Source: Alteromonas sp. ASW11-130
GTDB taxonomy: Bacteria; Pseudomonadota; Gammaproteobacteria; Enterobacterales; Alteromonadaceae
Length of the DNA stretch: 64,000 bases
Reading direction: 5' to 3'
Assembly: GCF_026183735.1 (NCBI RefSeq)
Contig: NZ_JAPFRE010000027.1
Span: 17,703-81,702, forward strand
Shown here: positions 1 to 10,280 of the stretch, one piece after another
Layout of the letters: every line of letters starts with the position of its first letter
Position numbering within the stretch: the stretch's first letter is position 1
The notes under the pieces: model-generated
The model's database searches: none
What the model was told of the DNA's origin: nothing
The model's input: only the letters and a program-made list of their open reading frames with translations
Made by a program: the position numbers and the translations under genes

Positions 1-1
1 T

Positions 2-78
2 GGAGCGGTAGTTCAGTTGGTTAGAATACCGGCCTGTCACGCCGGGGGTCGCGGGTTCGAGTCCCGTCCGCTCCGCCA
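2..78 (+). tRNA. tRNA-Asp (GUC anticodon)
   Basis: Full cloverleaf with a 7-bp acceptor stem (GGAGCGG at 2-8 with CCGCTCC at 68-74), discriminator G75 and an encoded CCA at 76-78. The anticodon stem CCGGC/GCCGG encloses a 7-base loop with GTC at 36-38, which reads Asp codons. The T-arm GGTTCGAGTCC is present. The gene begins one base into the window, so its promoter lies outside. It sits about 90 bp upstream of lolD on the same strand. Confidence 0.97.
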
Positions 79-167
79 TCATCTAAAATCCTTTTAATAA
101 GTTGGCCTTCGCGAATTATCGCGATAACATGCCTTCCATTCATTCAATTATAATTAAAAGTTATCAC

Positions 168-860
168 ATGGAAGACCTGCTAGTTTGTCAGGACATCAGT
201 AAAACCTATCACGATGGTGAAAATGATACTGCTGTTTTAAGTAACGTCTCCTTCTCGGTCTCAACCGGCGAACATATTGCAATCCTGGGCAGCTCAGGCT
301 CAGGCAAAAGTACATTGCTACATATAATGGGGGGGCTCGATACACCTTCTAACGGTAGAGTACTGTTTGATGGGAAAGCAATTGATTCGCTTAAATCAAA
401 AGAACTTAACCAAATTCGCAATCAGCAAATGGGTTTCATATATCAATTTCACCATTTGTTGGGGGAGTTTTCAGCATTGGAAAACGTGGCGATGCCATTG
501 TTGATAGGTGGCAGTTCTCGACGTAAGGCGAATTCAGCCGCTAAACATATGCTAGAACTTGTAGGTTTGGCGCATCGACTTGAACACAAACCTGCGGCCT
601 TATCGGGGGGAGAAAGACAACGCGTGGCTATCGCCAGGGCGCTTGTATCGCAGCCTAAGTTGGTAATGGCAGATGAACCAACAGGAAATCTCGACCATAA
701 AACAGGCTTAAGCGTTTATTCTTTATTAAAAGATATCAGCCGAAAATTAAACACCACCTTTATCGTTGTCACCCACGACAGAGAATTGGCAAACAAAATG
801 GACCGCGTACTCACACTCCAAGATGGACATCTGCAGGCCGTGGAAAAAACACCGTCATGA
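168..860 (+). CDS. lolD: Lipoprotein-releasing ABC transporter ATP-binding protein LolD
   Basis: ATPase subunit of the Lol complex, which extracts outer-membrane lipoproteins from the inner membrane and hands them to LolA. Seen: Walker A GSSGSGKS (residues 41-48), ABC signature LSGGERQR (145-152), Walker B LVMADE (165-170) and the H-loop in VVTHD. The Q-loop stretch FIYQFHHLL is typical of LolD. The ATG at 168 gives 230 residues, close to the usual 233, and the protein then begins like the family. A longer frame from a TTG at 102 would add 22 unsupported residues. The 3' end overlaps lolE by 4 bases (ATGA), so the two are translationally coupled. No lolC lies between the tRNA and lolD. Confidence 0.95.
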   Translation: MEDLLVCQDISKTYHDGENDTAVLSNVSFSVSTGEHIAILGSSGSGKSTLLHIMGGLDTPSNGRVLFDGKAIDSLKSKELNQIRNQQMGFIYQFHHLLGEFSALENVAMPLLIGGSSRRKANSAAKHMLELVGLAHRLEHKPAALSGGERQRVAIARALVSQPKLVMADEPTGNLDHKTGLSVYSLLKDISRKLNTTFIVVTHDRELANKMDRVLTLQDGHLQAVEKTPS

Positions 861-2089
861 AGCTCGCGTTATATTTTGCCGCACGTCTTCGTGGTGCTAA
901 ACAGTCGAACAGATATATTTCATTTATTTCACTTTCATCATCGGTGGGGGTTGGTCTTGGCTGTTTTGTACTCATTCTATTACTTAGCATAATGAATGGA
1001 TTCGAGCGTGAGTTAACGCATAGGATCTTGTCGTTTATTCCCCATGGAGAATTGTTTGCAATTGATAGAAAAGGTATAGAAAACTGGCAGGCGCAGCAGG
1101 AAGAATTGAAAGCTGATCCGCGAATCAAAACGGTTACACCCTATACTAAAATTACCGGAATGGTGCAATTTAAAGGCAAACTGAAAGCAGCTGAAATAAC
1201 AGGTATTGAAGTTGAAGAGCAACCGCGAGACTGGCCTACACAAGTGTCAGAGAAAACGTGGCAGGCTTTTCAGAATAACCCTTACAGTGTTCTTCTGGGT
1301 AAAGGGATCATGATGAAGCTGAATATTGTAAAAGGTGACAGTATACAGTTTTTAGTCCCTACACAAACCGCCGATCTTTCATTCAAGGCCCCGCAAACCG
1401 TATCTTTAGAAGTGGCGGGAAGTATTGCCATAGGCGGTGAACTGGATAATCTTATTGGTTTAATGCATCTGGATACTGCATCTTTAGAGTCAGGCATTGC
1501 TTCAGGTGCGCAAGGACTGCGTATAATGTTGCATGACCCGTTTGCCGCGAATTCAGTTATGCGCGAAATAGGGTATGCGTTTCCACAGGCTATTTACATG
1601 TCGGACTGGTCCCGCACTCAGGGACATCTCTATGAAGATATACAGTTAGTTCGCGTCGTGGTGTATATTGCGCTTACCCTCGTAATCGCAGTGGCTTGTT
1701 TTAACATTGTCTCAACGCTGGTCATGGCGGTAAGGGAAAAACGCAGTGCTATTGCCATTATGAAAACGATGGGCGCATCGGATACCTTGATAAAACAGAT
1801 TTTCATGATCCAAGGACTATTGAATGGCTTGATGGGTATAGCCTTAGGTACTGGGGCCGCAGTGCTGGTGGCTCCAAAGCTTTCTACTATCGTAGGTTCA
1901 ATTGAGAATGTGTTAGGTATAAAAGTGTTATCAGGGGATGTGTACTTTATTAACTTCCTCCCTTCAGAATTACACCTCACAGATGTGGTTTTGACTGTAT
2001 TAGTCGCTACATTGCTATGTGTGCTGGCGACGTTGTATCCTGCCAGCAAGGCTGCTAAGGTTGCACCCGCTGCCGCCTTAAACGGGTAG
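857..2089 (+). CDS. lolE: Lipoprotein-releasing ABC transporter permease LolE
   Basis: Inner-membrane permease of the Lol lipoprotein export system, 410 residues. It has the family layout: one N-terminal membrane helix (about residues 22-48, ending MNGFERELTHRIL), a large periplasmic domain, then three helices (about 265-290, 315-340, 375-400). The N-terminal PHGE motif, the sequence ACFNIVSTLVMAV and the C-terminal FLPSELH favour LolE over LolC. The C-terminus YPASKAAKVAPA is the usual FtsX/MacB-type ending. It overlaps lolD by 4 bases. A strong hairpin follows. Confidence 0.93.
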   Translation: MKLALYFAARLRGAKQSNRYISFISLSSSVGVGLGCFVLILLLSIMNGFERELTHRILSFIPHGELFAIDRKGIENWQAQQEELKADPRIKTVTPYTKITGMVQFKGKLKAAEITGIEVEEQPRDWPTQVSEKTWQAFQNNPYSVLLGKGIMMKLNIVKGDSIQFLVPTQTADLSFKAPQTVSLEVAGSIAIGGELDNLIGLMHLDTASLESGIASGAQGLRIMLHDPFAANSVMREIGYAFPQAIYMSDWSRTQGHLYEDIQLVRVVVYIALTLVIAVACFNIVSTLVMAVREKRSAIAIMKTMGASDTLIKQIFMIQGLLNGLMGIALGTGAAVLVAPKLSTIVGSIENVLGIKVLSGDVYFINFLPSELHLTDVVLTVLVATLLCVLATLYPASKAAKVAPAAALNG

Positions 2090-2094
2090 GTAGG

Positions 2095-2120
2095 CCGCCA
2101 GCAGGAAAAACTGCTGGCGG
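2095..2120. terminator. Hairpin between convergent lolE and symporter genes
   Basis: Perfect 10-bp stem CCGCCAGCAG (2095-2104) / CTGCTGGCGG (2111-2120) with loop GAAAAA. It begins 5 bases after the lolE stop and lies 6 bases past the stop of the opposing symporter gene. The following T-run is poor on either strand, so efficient intrinsic termination is uncertain; it may protect both 3' ends. Confidence 0.6.
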
Positions 2121-2126
2121 TTGATC

Positions 2127-3473
2127 TCAGCTATTTTGATCAAAATGTTTTAAATCAACTTCCTCTTCTGCAATTCCGGCATTAGGATCGTAGAATATGG
2201 TTTCGTCTAATTCCCCCTCACTTTTTCCGACAATACACGCTACTGTGCAGTCGCCAGTGATATTTACCGCGGTCCGTGTCATATCGAGTAAACGGTCAAC
2301 ACCAATAATTAATGCAATCCCTTCAACAGGTAAATTCACCTGCTGTAAAACCATTGCGAGCATTATCAAGCCAACGCCTGGGACCCCTGCAGTTCCAATT
2401 GAAGCAAGTGTCGCGGTTAGCACCACCATTACATAGTCATTTAAAGCTAAGTCCACGCCGTAAACTTGTGCGATAAATACAGTTGCGACGCCCTGCATAA
2501 TGGCAGTGCCATCCATATTAATGGTGGCGCCTAAAGGTAAACTGAATGAAGTCACAGATTTCCCCACACCCAATTTATTTCGTGCTGTTTCCATCGTCAC
2601 GGGTAACGTAGCACTGCTCGATGAGGTACTAAAAGCGAATAATGCTGCTTCGCGCATTTTCTTAAATAGCATTAGCGGATTGAGGCCGGTAAATACTTTT
2701 AGCAACACGGGGTAAGTTACAAAAGCATGTATCGCCAATACAGCAAGTACCAACACAAAGTATTTAGCCAGACTGGCGATAGTTTCTAAACCGATAGTAG
2801 CGAATAGTTTTGCCATCAAAACGAATACGCCATAGGGCGCCAGGTTCATGATGATTGTAACTAAGCGCAAGATTACGGTATTGATATCTTCAAAAAATGA
2901 AGCCAGACGCTTTCCAGCATCGCCCACCATTGCCATCGCGATGCCAAAGAGTACGGCAAATACAATAATTTGCAGCATGTTGCCTTCAGCCATCGAATTG
3001 ATGGGGTTGGTGGGAAACATATTTACAATCACCTGAGAAAACGAGGGAGCTTGCTTAGCTGTAAACTCGGCTTCAGTTGATAAATTCAGGTTTTCACCAG
3101 GGGAAACCATCAAGCCCAGACTGATAGCCAGTGTTACTGCGATGGCGGTAGTGAGAATATACAATCCAACTGATTTTATACCCAGACGGCCTAATTTGCT
3201 CGGTTCAGTCAGACTACTGGTGCCGCAAACAAGGGAGACAAAAACCAAAGGAACTACCAGCATCTTTAAACTAGCAATAAATATTTGGCCAACAGTAGAA
3301 AATATACCTTCTACAAGAATGTTATACGTGGATAGTTCGAATGAGAATATCGTAAAGCGTAAATCTCCGCTATCATCGAAAAGAGCCTGGAGGATGGCCC
3401 CGGTAATGATTCCGACGACCATGCCGATAAAGATTCTGGTAGTTAAACTATATTTATGTGAAGACTGAGACAT
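2127..3473 (-). CDS. Dicarboxylate/amino acid:cation symporter (DAACS family)
   Basis: Secondary transporter of the glutamate/aspartate/dicarboxylate symporter family (SLC1-type fold), 448 residues, inner membrane. Seen: a serine-rich re-entrant loop (FSTSSSSATLPVT), the substrate/cation signature NMDGTAIMQ, and the C-terminal segment with DRLLDMTRTAVNITGD, in which the aspartates and TRT normally contact the substrate. Several hydrophobic helices precede these. The start is an ATG with a good AGGGAA ribosome site 6 bases upstream. The sequence alone does not separate glutamate from C4-dicarboxylate use, so no symbol is given. It is monocistronic and convergent with lolE. Confidence 0.92.
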   Translation of the reverse strand: MSQSSHKYSLTTRIFIGMVVGIITGAILQALFDDSGDLRFTIFSFELSTYNILVEGIFSTVGQIFIASLKMLVVPLVFVSLVCGTSSLTEPSKLGRLGIKSVGLYILTTAIAVTLAISLGLMVSPGENLNLSTEAEFTAKQAPSFSQVIVNMFPTNPINSMAEGNMLQIIVFAVLFGIAMAMVGDAGKRLASFFEDINTVILRLVTIIMNLAPYGVFVLMAKLFATIGLETIASLAKYFVLVLAVLAIHAFVTYPVLLKVFTGLNPLMLFKKMREAALFAFSTSSSSATLPVTMETARNKLGVGKSVTSFSLPLGATINMDGTAIMQGVATVFIAQVYGVDLALNDYVMVVLTATLASIGTAGVPGVGLIMLAMVLQQVNLPVEGIALIIGVDRLLDMTRTAVNITGDCTVACIVGKSEGELDETIFYDPNAGIAEEEVDLKHFDQNS

Positions 3474-3584
3474 GTATGTTCCCTGAGCATTCTGATTTTA
3501 GTTATTTGCTGATTATCAGATTCTATTGAGTTTTAAACACGAATACGACCCTAATGTGAACAAAAGAGGTCTGGGAAGACAATT

Positions 3585-5819
3585 ATGAAAGCATTTGCCA
3601 AGTCGCTAACCTTCTTTAGTGTACTGTTTTTTCTTTTTGCATGTGGCGGTGGCGGTGAGCTAACGCGAGATAGTGACGGTGGAACAGCTACCCCGCCAGA
3701 TGGTAGTGGAAATTCCAGTATTGCCCTTACTATGGTCGACCTAGCTGGGGAGACGAGTAACGAACTAGATTCCAGTAATCCGCTAAATGTACGTGCAACG
3801 GTCACAGATGCAGATGGCGCGGCAATGGAAGGAGAGTTGGTAACCTTTACATTGTCATCTGATACATTAGCGAGCTTCTCAAATGATACCGGAACCGCAT
3901 TAACAAATAGTGATGGTGTAGCAACAATCGGCCTGGAAGTAGGCTCAGGTTCTGGTAGTGGAACGGTTACCGCAACCATCGACTCGGGTGAAACAGGTAA
4001 TGTGGGTTTTACTTCCAGTGGTAGCGATGTTGCCCAAAATGATGCCGCATCATTAGACTTCTTTGCCAGCCAATCTCAATTGTCATCTGCGGGATCAGAT
4101 ACTATTGAATTATGGGCCGTGGTTAAAAATGAGCAAAACGTTTTATTACCTGATGTAAAAGTGAATTTTTCAGCTGATGCGAATGCATCTATTCAAGATG
4201 TCCAATCTACAACCGACGAAAATGGTGTGGCTCGAGTCAATTTAAGTACGGGCGGTGATTACGAAAATCGAATTATTACGGCTACCGCCTCTATATCGAG
4301 TTTGCCCGACCTAACAAAAACAATAGAAATTGCTGTAGTGGGCACTTCTGTCAATATTAATGGCTCTGATTCGGTAATTGTGAATGATAACGCCAGCTTG
4401 ACGATTAGTTTAGCAGATTCCGATGGAAAAGGCGTGCGCGCGGAATCGGTCAGTCTTACTGCAACCGATTCTGTCGGAAATGATGTAACCGCAGAGTCAC
4501 TAAGTTCATCTACTGTCACTACGGACAGCGACGGCCGAGCAACTGTTTTATTTAAATCTTCTTCCGCAGATGAATTTACTGTCTCTGCCTCAGCTTTGGG
4601 TACCATGGAGTCTTTTGTGGTTACCGTTCAACAAGATGAGTTCAGTTTCGTAAACCCACCCGATGTGGATAATGTCAATGACGATATCCCATTAGGAACC
4701 AGCGAAACGTTAACACTCCGTTGGTTGAAAGAAGGGCTTGCGTATGAAGGTGGTGCCGTGGCGTTAACGATTTCTCGTGGCACAATTACGCCCAACTCTG
4801 GTTTGACGAATGCAGAGGGTGAGCTTTCGGTTTCTGTCCAGTCAAGTAACGCCGGTGAAGCAACAATCGTCGCCACGGGCACGGATAGCGAGGGAGAACA
4901 GGTGTCAACGAGGTTAAACATTGCCTTTATTGCCACCGTGGCTGATACCATTGTAGTTGATGCTACGCCTGACTCGATAGGGCCAGATGGACAGACAAGT
5001 ACAATCTCAGCGGTAGTCCGTGACAAAGATGGAAACCGTGTACGGAACAAGCTAGTTAATTTTAGCGTAAACGATGTATCTAATGGGTCATTAACGGATG
5101 CCCAGGCGCGCACTAACAAAAGCGGAATCGCCAGTACAGTGTATGTGTCTAACGCAATCACTGCTACAGAAGATGTCACGGTAACTGCAACAGTAAGTGA
5201 TAACGCATCCGTTAGCGGTTCAACTATGCTAACCGTAGGTGACAGAGCGTTTGACATCACATTAGGTACGGGAAGTATCATAACTGCTCCAGATGATTCT
5301 TCGTACTTAAAAGAGTTTTCAGTGTTTGTTGTTGATGCGGATGGTAACCCCGTTTCTGATACGCAGATTACTTTATCAGCACTACCGCTAAGAACTAGCG
5401 AAGGTAACACCTTTTTTAAAGGGTTTTGGGACTGGGACGAGGTAGCTCGAATTTGGGAACAGCAGATCAATGAAAGCTGTACTAATGAAGATATTAACTA
5501 TAACGGAATCTTAAACTTCACACCAGTGAATGAAGACACTAATGGCGATAATGAACTGACCCCGGGCATAATGACGTCTATTACGGATACCGTAACTACA
5601 GATGAAAATGGTCAAGCTAAAGTTTCATTGCGCTATGCGAAACAGTTTGGTGGCTGGGCAACGGTTAAGGTTACCGCAAGAAGTGAATCTGGAGGCTCTG
5701 AGTCAAGTGAAAGCATGTTCTTTCCGTTGGCGGTGGCGGCAGAAGATCTTACTAATGAAGCGGTGCGACCACCGAATAGCCCGTACGGATTGTTAGCAGA
5801 CTGCGCGACTACAGATTAA
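3585..5819 (+). CDS. Large lipoprotein with tandem bacterial Ig-like (Big_1) repeats
   Basis: 744 residues. A signal peptide ends in a lipobox (LFAC, Cys20) followed by a glycine stretch, so a lipid-anchored protein is predicted. About six repeated units follow, each with the Big_1/invasin pattern: a DxxG strand (for example DADGAAMEG, DSDGKGVRA, DKDGNRVRN, DADGNPVSD), then a later NxxG(V/I/E)A strand (TNSDGVAT, TDENGVAR, TDSDGRAT, TNAEGELS, TNKSGIAS, TDENGQAK). The last unit has an insert rich in Asn/Asp (about residues 625-660). No catalytic motif, autotransporter barrel or sortase signal was seen. A surface adhesion or matrix role is inference from domain type. A strong terminator follows. 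Confidence 0.85.
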   Translation: MKAFAKSLTFFSVLFFLFACGGGGELTRDSDGGTATPPDGSGNSSIALTMVDLAGETSNELDSSNPLNVRATVTDADGAAMEGELVTFTLSSDTLASFSNDTGTALTNSDGVATIGLEVGSGSGSGTVTATIDSGETGNVGFTSSGSDVAQNDAASLDFFASQSQLSSAGSDTIELWAVVKNEQNVLLPDVKVNFSADANASIQDVQSTTDENGVARVNLSTGGDYENRIITATASISSLPDLTKTIEIAVVGTSVNINGSDSVIVNDNASLTISLADSDGKGVRAESVSLTATDSVGNDVTAESLSSSTVTTDSDGRATVLFKSSSADEFTVSASALGTMESFVVTVQQDEFSFVNPPDVDNVNDDIPLGTSETLTLRWLKEGLAYEGGAVALTISRGTITPNSGLTNAEGELSVSVQSSNAGEATIVATGTDSEGEQVSTRLNIAFIATVADTIVVDATPDSIGPDGQTSTISAVVRDKDGNRVRNKLVNFSVNDVSNGSLTDAQARTNKSGIASTVYVSNAITATEDVTVTATVSDNASVSGSTMLTVGDRAFDITLGTGSIITAPDDSSYLKEFSVFVVDADGNPVSDTQITLSALPLRTSEGNTFFKGFWDWDEVARIWEQQINESCTNEDINYNGILNFTPVNEDTNGDNELTPGIMTSITDTVTTDENGQAKVSLRYAKQFGGWATVKVTARSESGGSESSESMFFPLAVAAEDLTNEAVRPPNSPYGLLADCATTD

Positions 5820-5835
5820 ATCCAATGATAAGAAT

Positions 5836-5870
5836 AAAAAAACCGTGAATGTCGTGTTCACGGTTTTTTT
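5836..5870. terminator. Bidirectional intrinsic terminator
   Basis: Stem CCGTGAA (5843-5849) / TTCACGG (5857-5863) with a 7-base loop, flanked by an A-run (5836-5842) and a T-run (5864-5870). It therefore works in either direction: for the Ig lipoprotein on + and for astB on -. Confidence 0.92.
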
Positions 5871-5926
5871 ATTAAAGTGTTTACCGACACAAGTTAATTT
5901 TGTGTGTATAACCCCAAAGCTAGAAC

Positions 5927-7267
5927 TTAATCTTGTTGGAAGGGGTAAACAGAACCAAGTTTCATTAATTGTGTAAGCTCATCTAGGGCCGCACGCGATT
6001 CTTCAATAAGTTGAGGGTCACGTAAATCGTTTTCTGTTAGCGCGTCGCGGTAATGTTTATCAACCCATGCATTAAGTTTGCTGAATTGTTCATCATTCAT
6101 CAAGGTATACGGGTTAACGGCGTCGAGTTCTTGCTCTGTCATCGCTACACGCAACCGTAAACATGCTGGTCCGCCACCATTACGCATACTCTGCTTCACA
6201 TCAAAGTATTTCACTTCTTTAATAGGCGTACCAAGTGTGACTAATTCTTCAAGATATCGACTGACAGCAATGTTATCTTGACACTCTGTTGGCGCAATAA
6301 TCGCCATGCTCTTATTGGGTAGAGTAATAATTTGGGTATTGAATAAATAGGTCTTAACTGCATCTTCAACCGAAACAGCATCCGTTTTCACTTCAATGAA
6401 ATGTAACGGATGATCACCGAACTTCTGACGAATTTCATCAAAGGCAGACTGCGTATGTAAGAACGCCTGTTCATGGTAAAACAACACGTTTTGGTTACCA
6501 ACAGCAATCACATCGTTATGGAATACCCCTTGGTCGATAACATCAGGGTTCTGTTGCATATATACCACCGATTCGTCACTTAAACCATGCAAACGGGCGA
6601 TAGCCTGACACGCTTCCAATGTTTGTCTGGCAGGGAAGCGCTTAGGAGCCGGCTTAGAGGCGTCGAAAGCATGCCTACCGTAAACAAATAGTTCAAGCCC
6701 TGCATGGCCATAATCAGTACAAAGGCGCGTATGATTAGCTGCACCTTCATCACCAAAATGATCGTTGTCAGGTAAATGCGTGTGGTGGGCAAAATGTTTT
6801 TCATTAGCAAAGGTGGCTTTTAAAATATTGCCAGTCACCCTAGGCTCCAGCGAGCGGTGAAACTTGTTGGTTAAATTCGCTGGGGTAAAATGAACACGCC
6901 CGTCAGCCGTATCCGCACTGGGTGATACCGTTGCGGCATTAGCGGTCCACATACTGGAAGCTGAACAGCATGCCAAAAACACCTGTTTGGCCTGCTTGGC
7001 AGCGTTCTCTAAAACCGTGGCATCTGAGCCAGTAAACCCCAGACGTCGTAACATAGCGATGTCAGGACGCTCCTGTGGAGCCAAAATACCTTGTTGCATG
7101 CCCATGTCGGCTAACGCCTTCATCTTTGATAACCCTTGTTTGGCTGCTTCTTTAGGGTTACTGACCGCATTGGCATTATTAAGTGAGGCAACATTTCCGA
7201 ATGACAGTCCGGCATAGTTGTGGGTAGGCCCAACCAGGCCATCAAAGTTAACTTCGTATTGCTTCAT
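5927..7267 (-). CDS. astB: N-succinylarginine dihydrolase AstB
   Basis: Second enzyme of the arginine succinyltransferase pathway: N2-succinylarginine to succinylornithine plus ammonia and CO2. It has 446 residues from the ATG at 7267 (E. coli about 447), preceded by a GGAGGG ribosome site. The frame stays open to 7408, but the extra 47 residues have no family counterpart. Seen: the N-terminal signature [16 protein letters not shown], the guanidine-modifying-fold histidine region [10 protein letters not shown], and the C-terminal nucleophile region [11 protein letters not shown]. No astA, astC, astD or astE lies nearby, so the pathway genes are split in this genome or partly elsewhere. It is divergent from topA. 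Confidence 0.94.
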   Translation of the reverse strand: MKQYEVNFDGLVGPTHNYAGLSFGNVASLNNANAVSNPKEAAKQGLSKMKALADMGMQQGILAPQERPDIAMLRRLGFTGSDATVLENAAKQAKQVFLACCSASSMWTANAATVSPSADTADGRVHFTPANLTNKFHRSLEPRVTGNILKATFANEKHFAHHTHLPDNDHFGDEGAANHTRLCTDYGHAGLELFVYGRHAFDASKPAPKRFPARQTLEACQAIARLHGLSDESVVYMQQNPDVIDQGVFHNDVIAVGNQNVLFYHEQAFLHTQSAFDEIRQKFGDHPLHFIEVKTDAVSVEDAVKTYLFNTQIITLPNKSMAIIAPTECQDNIAVSRYLEELVTLGTPIKEVKYFDVKQSMRNGGGPACLRLRVAMTEQELDAVNPYTLMNDEQFSKLNAWVDKHYRDALTENDLRDPQLIEESRAALDELTQLMKLGSVYPFQQD

Positions 7268-7635
7268 AAATCCCTCCGCGTAAATAAAGGTCGTATTGGC
7301 TGCCAAATGAGCAAACGGATACACGCATTTATTTTTGTCATTATTAACTATAATGGACGAGCGCAAACCTGCAATTTCAGCAATCAAATGTACATCAGTG
7401 GGCGGCATTATACGGGTTTTGCCGTGCTTGCCAATGTTAGTGGTTGATTTTCGGGCAGGAATTGGAGTGTATTACGATAAATGCGAGAATAAGTATGAAG
7501 AAGATCTTGTTTTCCATTCACTTTGTAGATATATGTTAAAAAAGCGCAGATACCCTACGGGTGTCCAATAACGATGAAAGTGGAACGGGTAAGAACGATT
7601 TACTCTAAATAAATCAACAGGCTAAGTTCACCTAT
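7268..7635. promoter_or_regulatory. Divergent astB/topA control region
   Basis: A 368-bp region between the astB start and the topA start. Small open frames here have no plausible coding features. A short GGGT dyad (ACCCTACGGGT, about 7552-7562) is visible, but I cannot assign a convincing promoter pair or ArgR site. Confidence 0.4.
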
Positions 7636-10269
7636 ATGACAAAATCATTGGTCATTGTCGAGTCCCCAGCGAAAGCGAAAACGATAAATAAATATCTCGG
7701 CAAAAATTTTATTGTGAAATCCTCTGTCGGACACGTTCGTGATCTACCCACCAAAGCATTGGGCAAAGTAGAAACGAAAAAAAGTGCCAAAGAGTTAAAA
7801 CAATTGAGTGATGCTGAAAAACAAAATTACCTTCAGCATTATGAATATAAAAAGCTGGTCGACCGGATGGGGGTGGATCCGCAAGCGAATTGGAAAGCCC
7901 ACTATCAGGTTCTTCAGGGCAAAGAGAAAGTTGTCAATGAGCTGAAAAAACTCGCCAAAGACGCTGACACTATCTATCTCGCAACCGATTTGGACCGCGA
8001 GGGGGAAGCCATTGCCTGGCATTTACGAGAATTACTGGATGCCAAAGATAAATCGTTTCAGCGTGTGGTGTTTAATGAAATTACCAAAAATGCGATACAA
8101 GACGCTTTCTCCCAACCGGGGGAACTGAATCTCGATCGGGTTAATGCCCAACAGGCTCGTCGTTTTCTTGATAGGGTGGTGGGCTTTATGGTTTCGCCGC
8201 TGCTATGGAAAAAAATTGCCAGAGGGTTATCAGCCGGACGCGTGCAGTCCGTGGCCGTTCGCTTGGTGGTTGAACGCGAACGCGAAATCAAGGCCTTTGT
8301 ACCCGAAGAATTTTGGGACATTCATGCCGATTTGAATACGCAAAAGCAAGGTGTGCGTATGCTGGTCAATCGGTATCAGGAAAAACCATTTAAGCCTAAC
8401 AATAAAGCGCAAACCGACGAAGCGCTTAAACGCCTTGAGTCGGCTAAATATATCGTTGCATCCAAAGAATCAAAGCCAACCCAAAGTCGTCCTTCGGCAC
8501 CTTTTATCACCTCCACACTTCAACAGGCGGCCAGCACGCGACTAGGGTTTGGGGTCAAGAAAACTATGATGATGGCTCAGCGGCTTTACGAAGCGGGTCA
8601 TATCACGTACATGCGTACCGATTCGACCAACCTGAGCAAAGAGGCTCTGGACAGTTGTCGGGAATATATCGACGATAATTTCGGTAATAAATATTTGCCG
8701 GACTCACCTAACCGATATGGCAGCAAAGAAGGCGCACAGGAAGCCCACGAAGCGATAAGGCCATCAAACGTTAATGTGCAGTCAAGTGCATTAGGTGATA
8801 TGGAAAGGGACGCTCAGCGCCTGTACGAGCTCATATGGAGGCAGTTCGTGGCTTGCCAGATGACGCCTGCTAAATATGATTCGACCACCATTAAGGTGAA
8901 TGCGGGTGATTATGAGTTGTCAGCAAAGGGTAGAGTGTTGCGATTTGATGGTTGGACAAAAGTTCAAACGCAAATTCGTAAGAAGGGCGATGAAGAGTTA
9001 ACGTTACCGGATGTTAAGCAAGGCGAAGAGCTCACCTTGAAACAACTTGATCCGCAACAGCATTTCACGAAGCCGGTCGCTCGATTTAACGAAGCCTCTT
9101 TGGTAAAAGAGCTGGAAAAACGCGGCATTGGACGTCCTTCAACCTACGCTAGCATTATCTCGACCATTCAAGATCGTGGATACGTGCGTTTGGAAAATAA
9201 ACGGTTTTACGCAGAAAAAATGGGTGAAATTGTTAACGACCGTTTACAAGAGAACTTTGAAGATTTAATGAGCTATGACTTTACGGCCAACATGGAACAA
9301 CGGCTGGATGATATAGCTGAAGGCAAAAAAGATTGGAAGCAGGTTTTAGACGAGTTCTACCAGGATTTCTACAATAAATTGCTGACCGCGGAGAAAGACC
9401 TTGAAGAGGGAGGGATGCGGCCAAACCAAGCCATTCCAGCAGGGATCACTTGTGCTAAATGCGGGCGTGAAATGAATGTGAGAACCGCCAGTACGGGTGT
9501 ATTCTTAGGGTGTTCTGGGTACAACTTACCGCCAAAAGAGCGTTGCACGAATACCATGAACCTTACCCCCGGGGATGAAGTGGTGAAGGTTGATGACGAA
9601 GAAGAATTAGAAACCGAAGCACTACGTGCAAAGCGCCGATGCCAAGTATGTGGTACGGCGATGGACAGTTATTTGGTCGATGAAACTCGTAAATTGCATG
9701 TATGCGGAAATGCGCCTGCTTGTTCAGGAACTTACGTTGAATCTGGAGCGTTCAAAATAAAAGGCTACGATGGCCCTATTATTGAATGTGACAAATGTGG
9801 CAGCGACATGGAGTTGAAAAATGGCCGCTTTGGTAAATATTTCGGTTGTACCAACGAAGAATGTAAAAATACGCGTAAGCTGTTACGTAACGGCGAAGCT
9901 GCGCCACCAAAAGAAGATCCGGTCGATTTGCCCGAATTAGAATGTGAAAAATCTGATGCCCACTTCGTTTTACGAGACGGTGCTTCGGGTATTTTCCTGG
10001 CTGCGCATAACTTTCCAAAATCGAGAGAAACCCGGGCGCCGAAAGTGACAGAGTTAGCCCGTTTTCGGGACCGAATTTCACAGAAATTCTATTATCTGGC
10101 CGATGCGCCACAGCAGGATCCTGATGGCAACCCGACAATTGTTCGCTACAGTCGTAAGACTAAGCAACAATATGTTATGTCAGAAAATGAAAATGGCAAA
10201 GCCACAGGGTGGTCAGCCTGGTATAAAGATAATAAGTGGGAGGTAAAAGACTCCCGTAAGAAGTCATAA
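7636..10269 (+). CDS. topA: DNA topoisomerase I (type IA, omega protein)
   Basis: Relaxes negative supercoils by single-strand passage. It has 877 residues (E. coli 865). The N-terminal Toprim domain has [13 protein letters not shown] and the acidic DLDREGE (about 118-124). The active-site tyrosine is Y325 in [12 protein letters not shown]. The decatenation/central region contains [16 protein letters not shown]. Three C-terminal tetracysteine zinc ribbons start at [16 protein letters not shown] and CDKCGSDM, followed by zinc-ribbon-like extensions. The next gene starts 11 bases after the stop and is probably cotranscribed. Confidence 0.98.
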   Translation: MTKSLVIVESPAKAKTINKYLGKNFIVKSSVGHVRDLPTKALGKVETKKSAKELKQLSDAEKQNYLQHYEYKKLVDRMGVDPQANWKAHYQVLQGKEKVVNELKKLAKDADTIYLATDLDREGEAIAWHLRELLDAKDKSFQRVVFNEITKNAIQDAFSQPGELNLDRVNAQQARRFLDRVVGFMVSPLLWKKIARGLSAGRVQSVAVRLVVEREREIKAFVPEEFWDIHADLNTQKQGVRMLVNRYQEKPFKPNNKAQTDEALKRLESAKYIVASKESKPTQSRPSAPFITSTLQQAASTRLGFGVKKTMMMAQRLYEAGHITYMRTDSTNLSKEALDSCREYIDDNFGNKYLPDSPNRYGSKEGAQEAHEAIRPSNVNVQSSALGDMERDAQRLYELIWRQFVACQMTPAKYDSTTIKVNAGDYELSAKGRVLRFDGWTKVQTQIRKKGDEELTLPDVKQGEELTLKQLDPQQHFTKPVARFNEASLVKELEKRGIGRPSTYASIISTIQDRGYVRLENKRFYAEKMGEIVNDRLQENFEDLMSYDFTANMEQRLDDIAEGKKDWKQVLDEFYQDFYNKLLTAEKDLEEGGMRPNQAIPAGITCAKCGREMNVRTASTGVFLGCSGYNLPPKERCTNTMNLTPGDEVVKVDDEEELETEALRAKRRCQVCGTAMDSYLVDETRKLHVCGNAPACSGTYVESGAFKIKGYDGPIIECDKCGSDMELKNGRFGKYFGCTNEECKNTRKLLRNGEAAPPKEDPVDLPELECEKSDAHFVLRDGASGIFLAAHNFPKSRETRAPKVTELARFRDRISQKFYYLADAPQQDPDGNPTIVRYSRKTKQQYVMSENENGKATGWSAWYKDNKWEVKDSRKKS

Positions 10270-10280
10270 CAGAGGCAAAA

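Noticed and set aside
102..167. Extended lolD start from a TTG
   Set aside because: The 22 added residues have no counterpart in LolD, while the ATG at 168 restores the family length.
7268..7408. N-terminal extension of AstB
   Set aside because: The family start [10 protein letters not shown] lies at 7267 with a strong GGAGGG site; upstream codons are unlike AstB.
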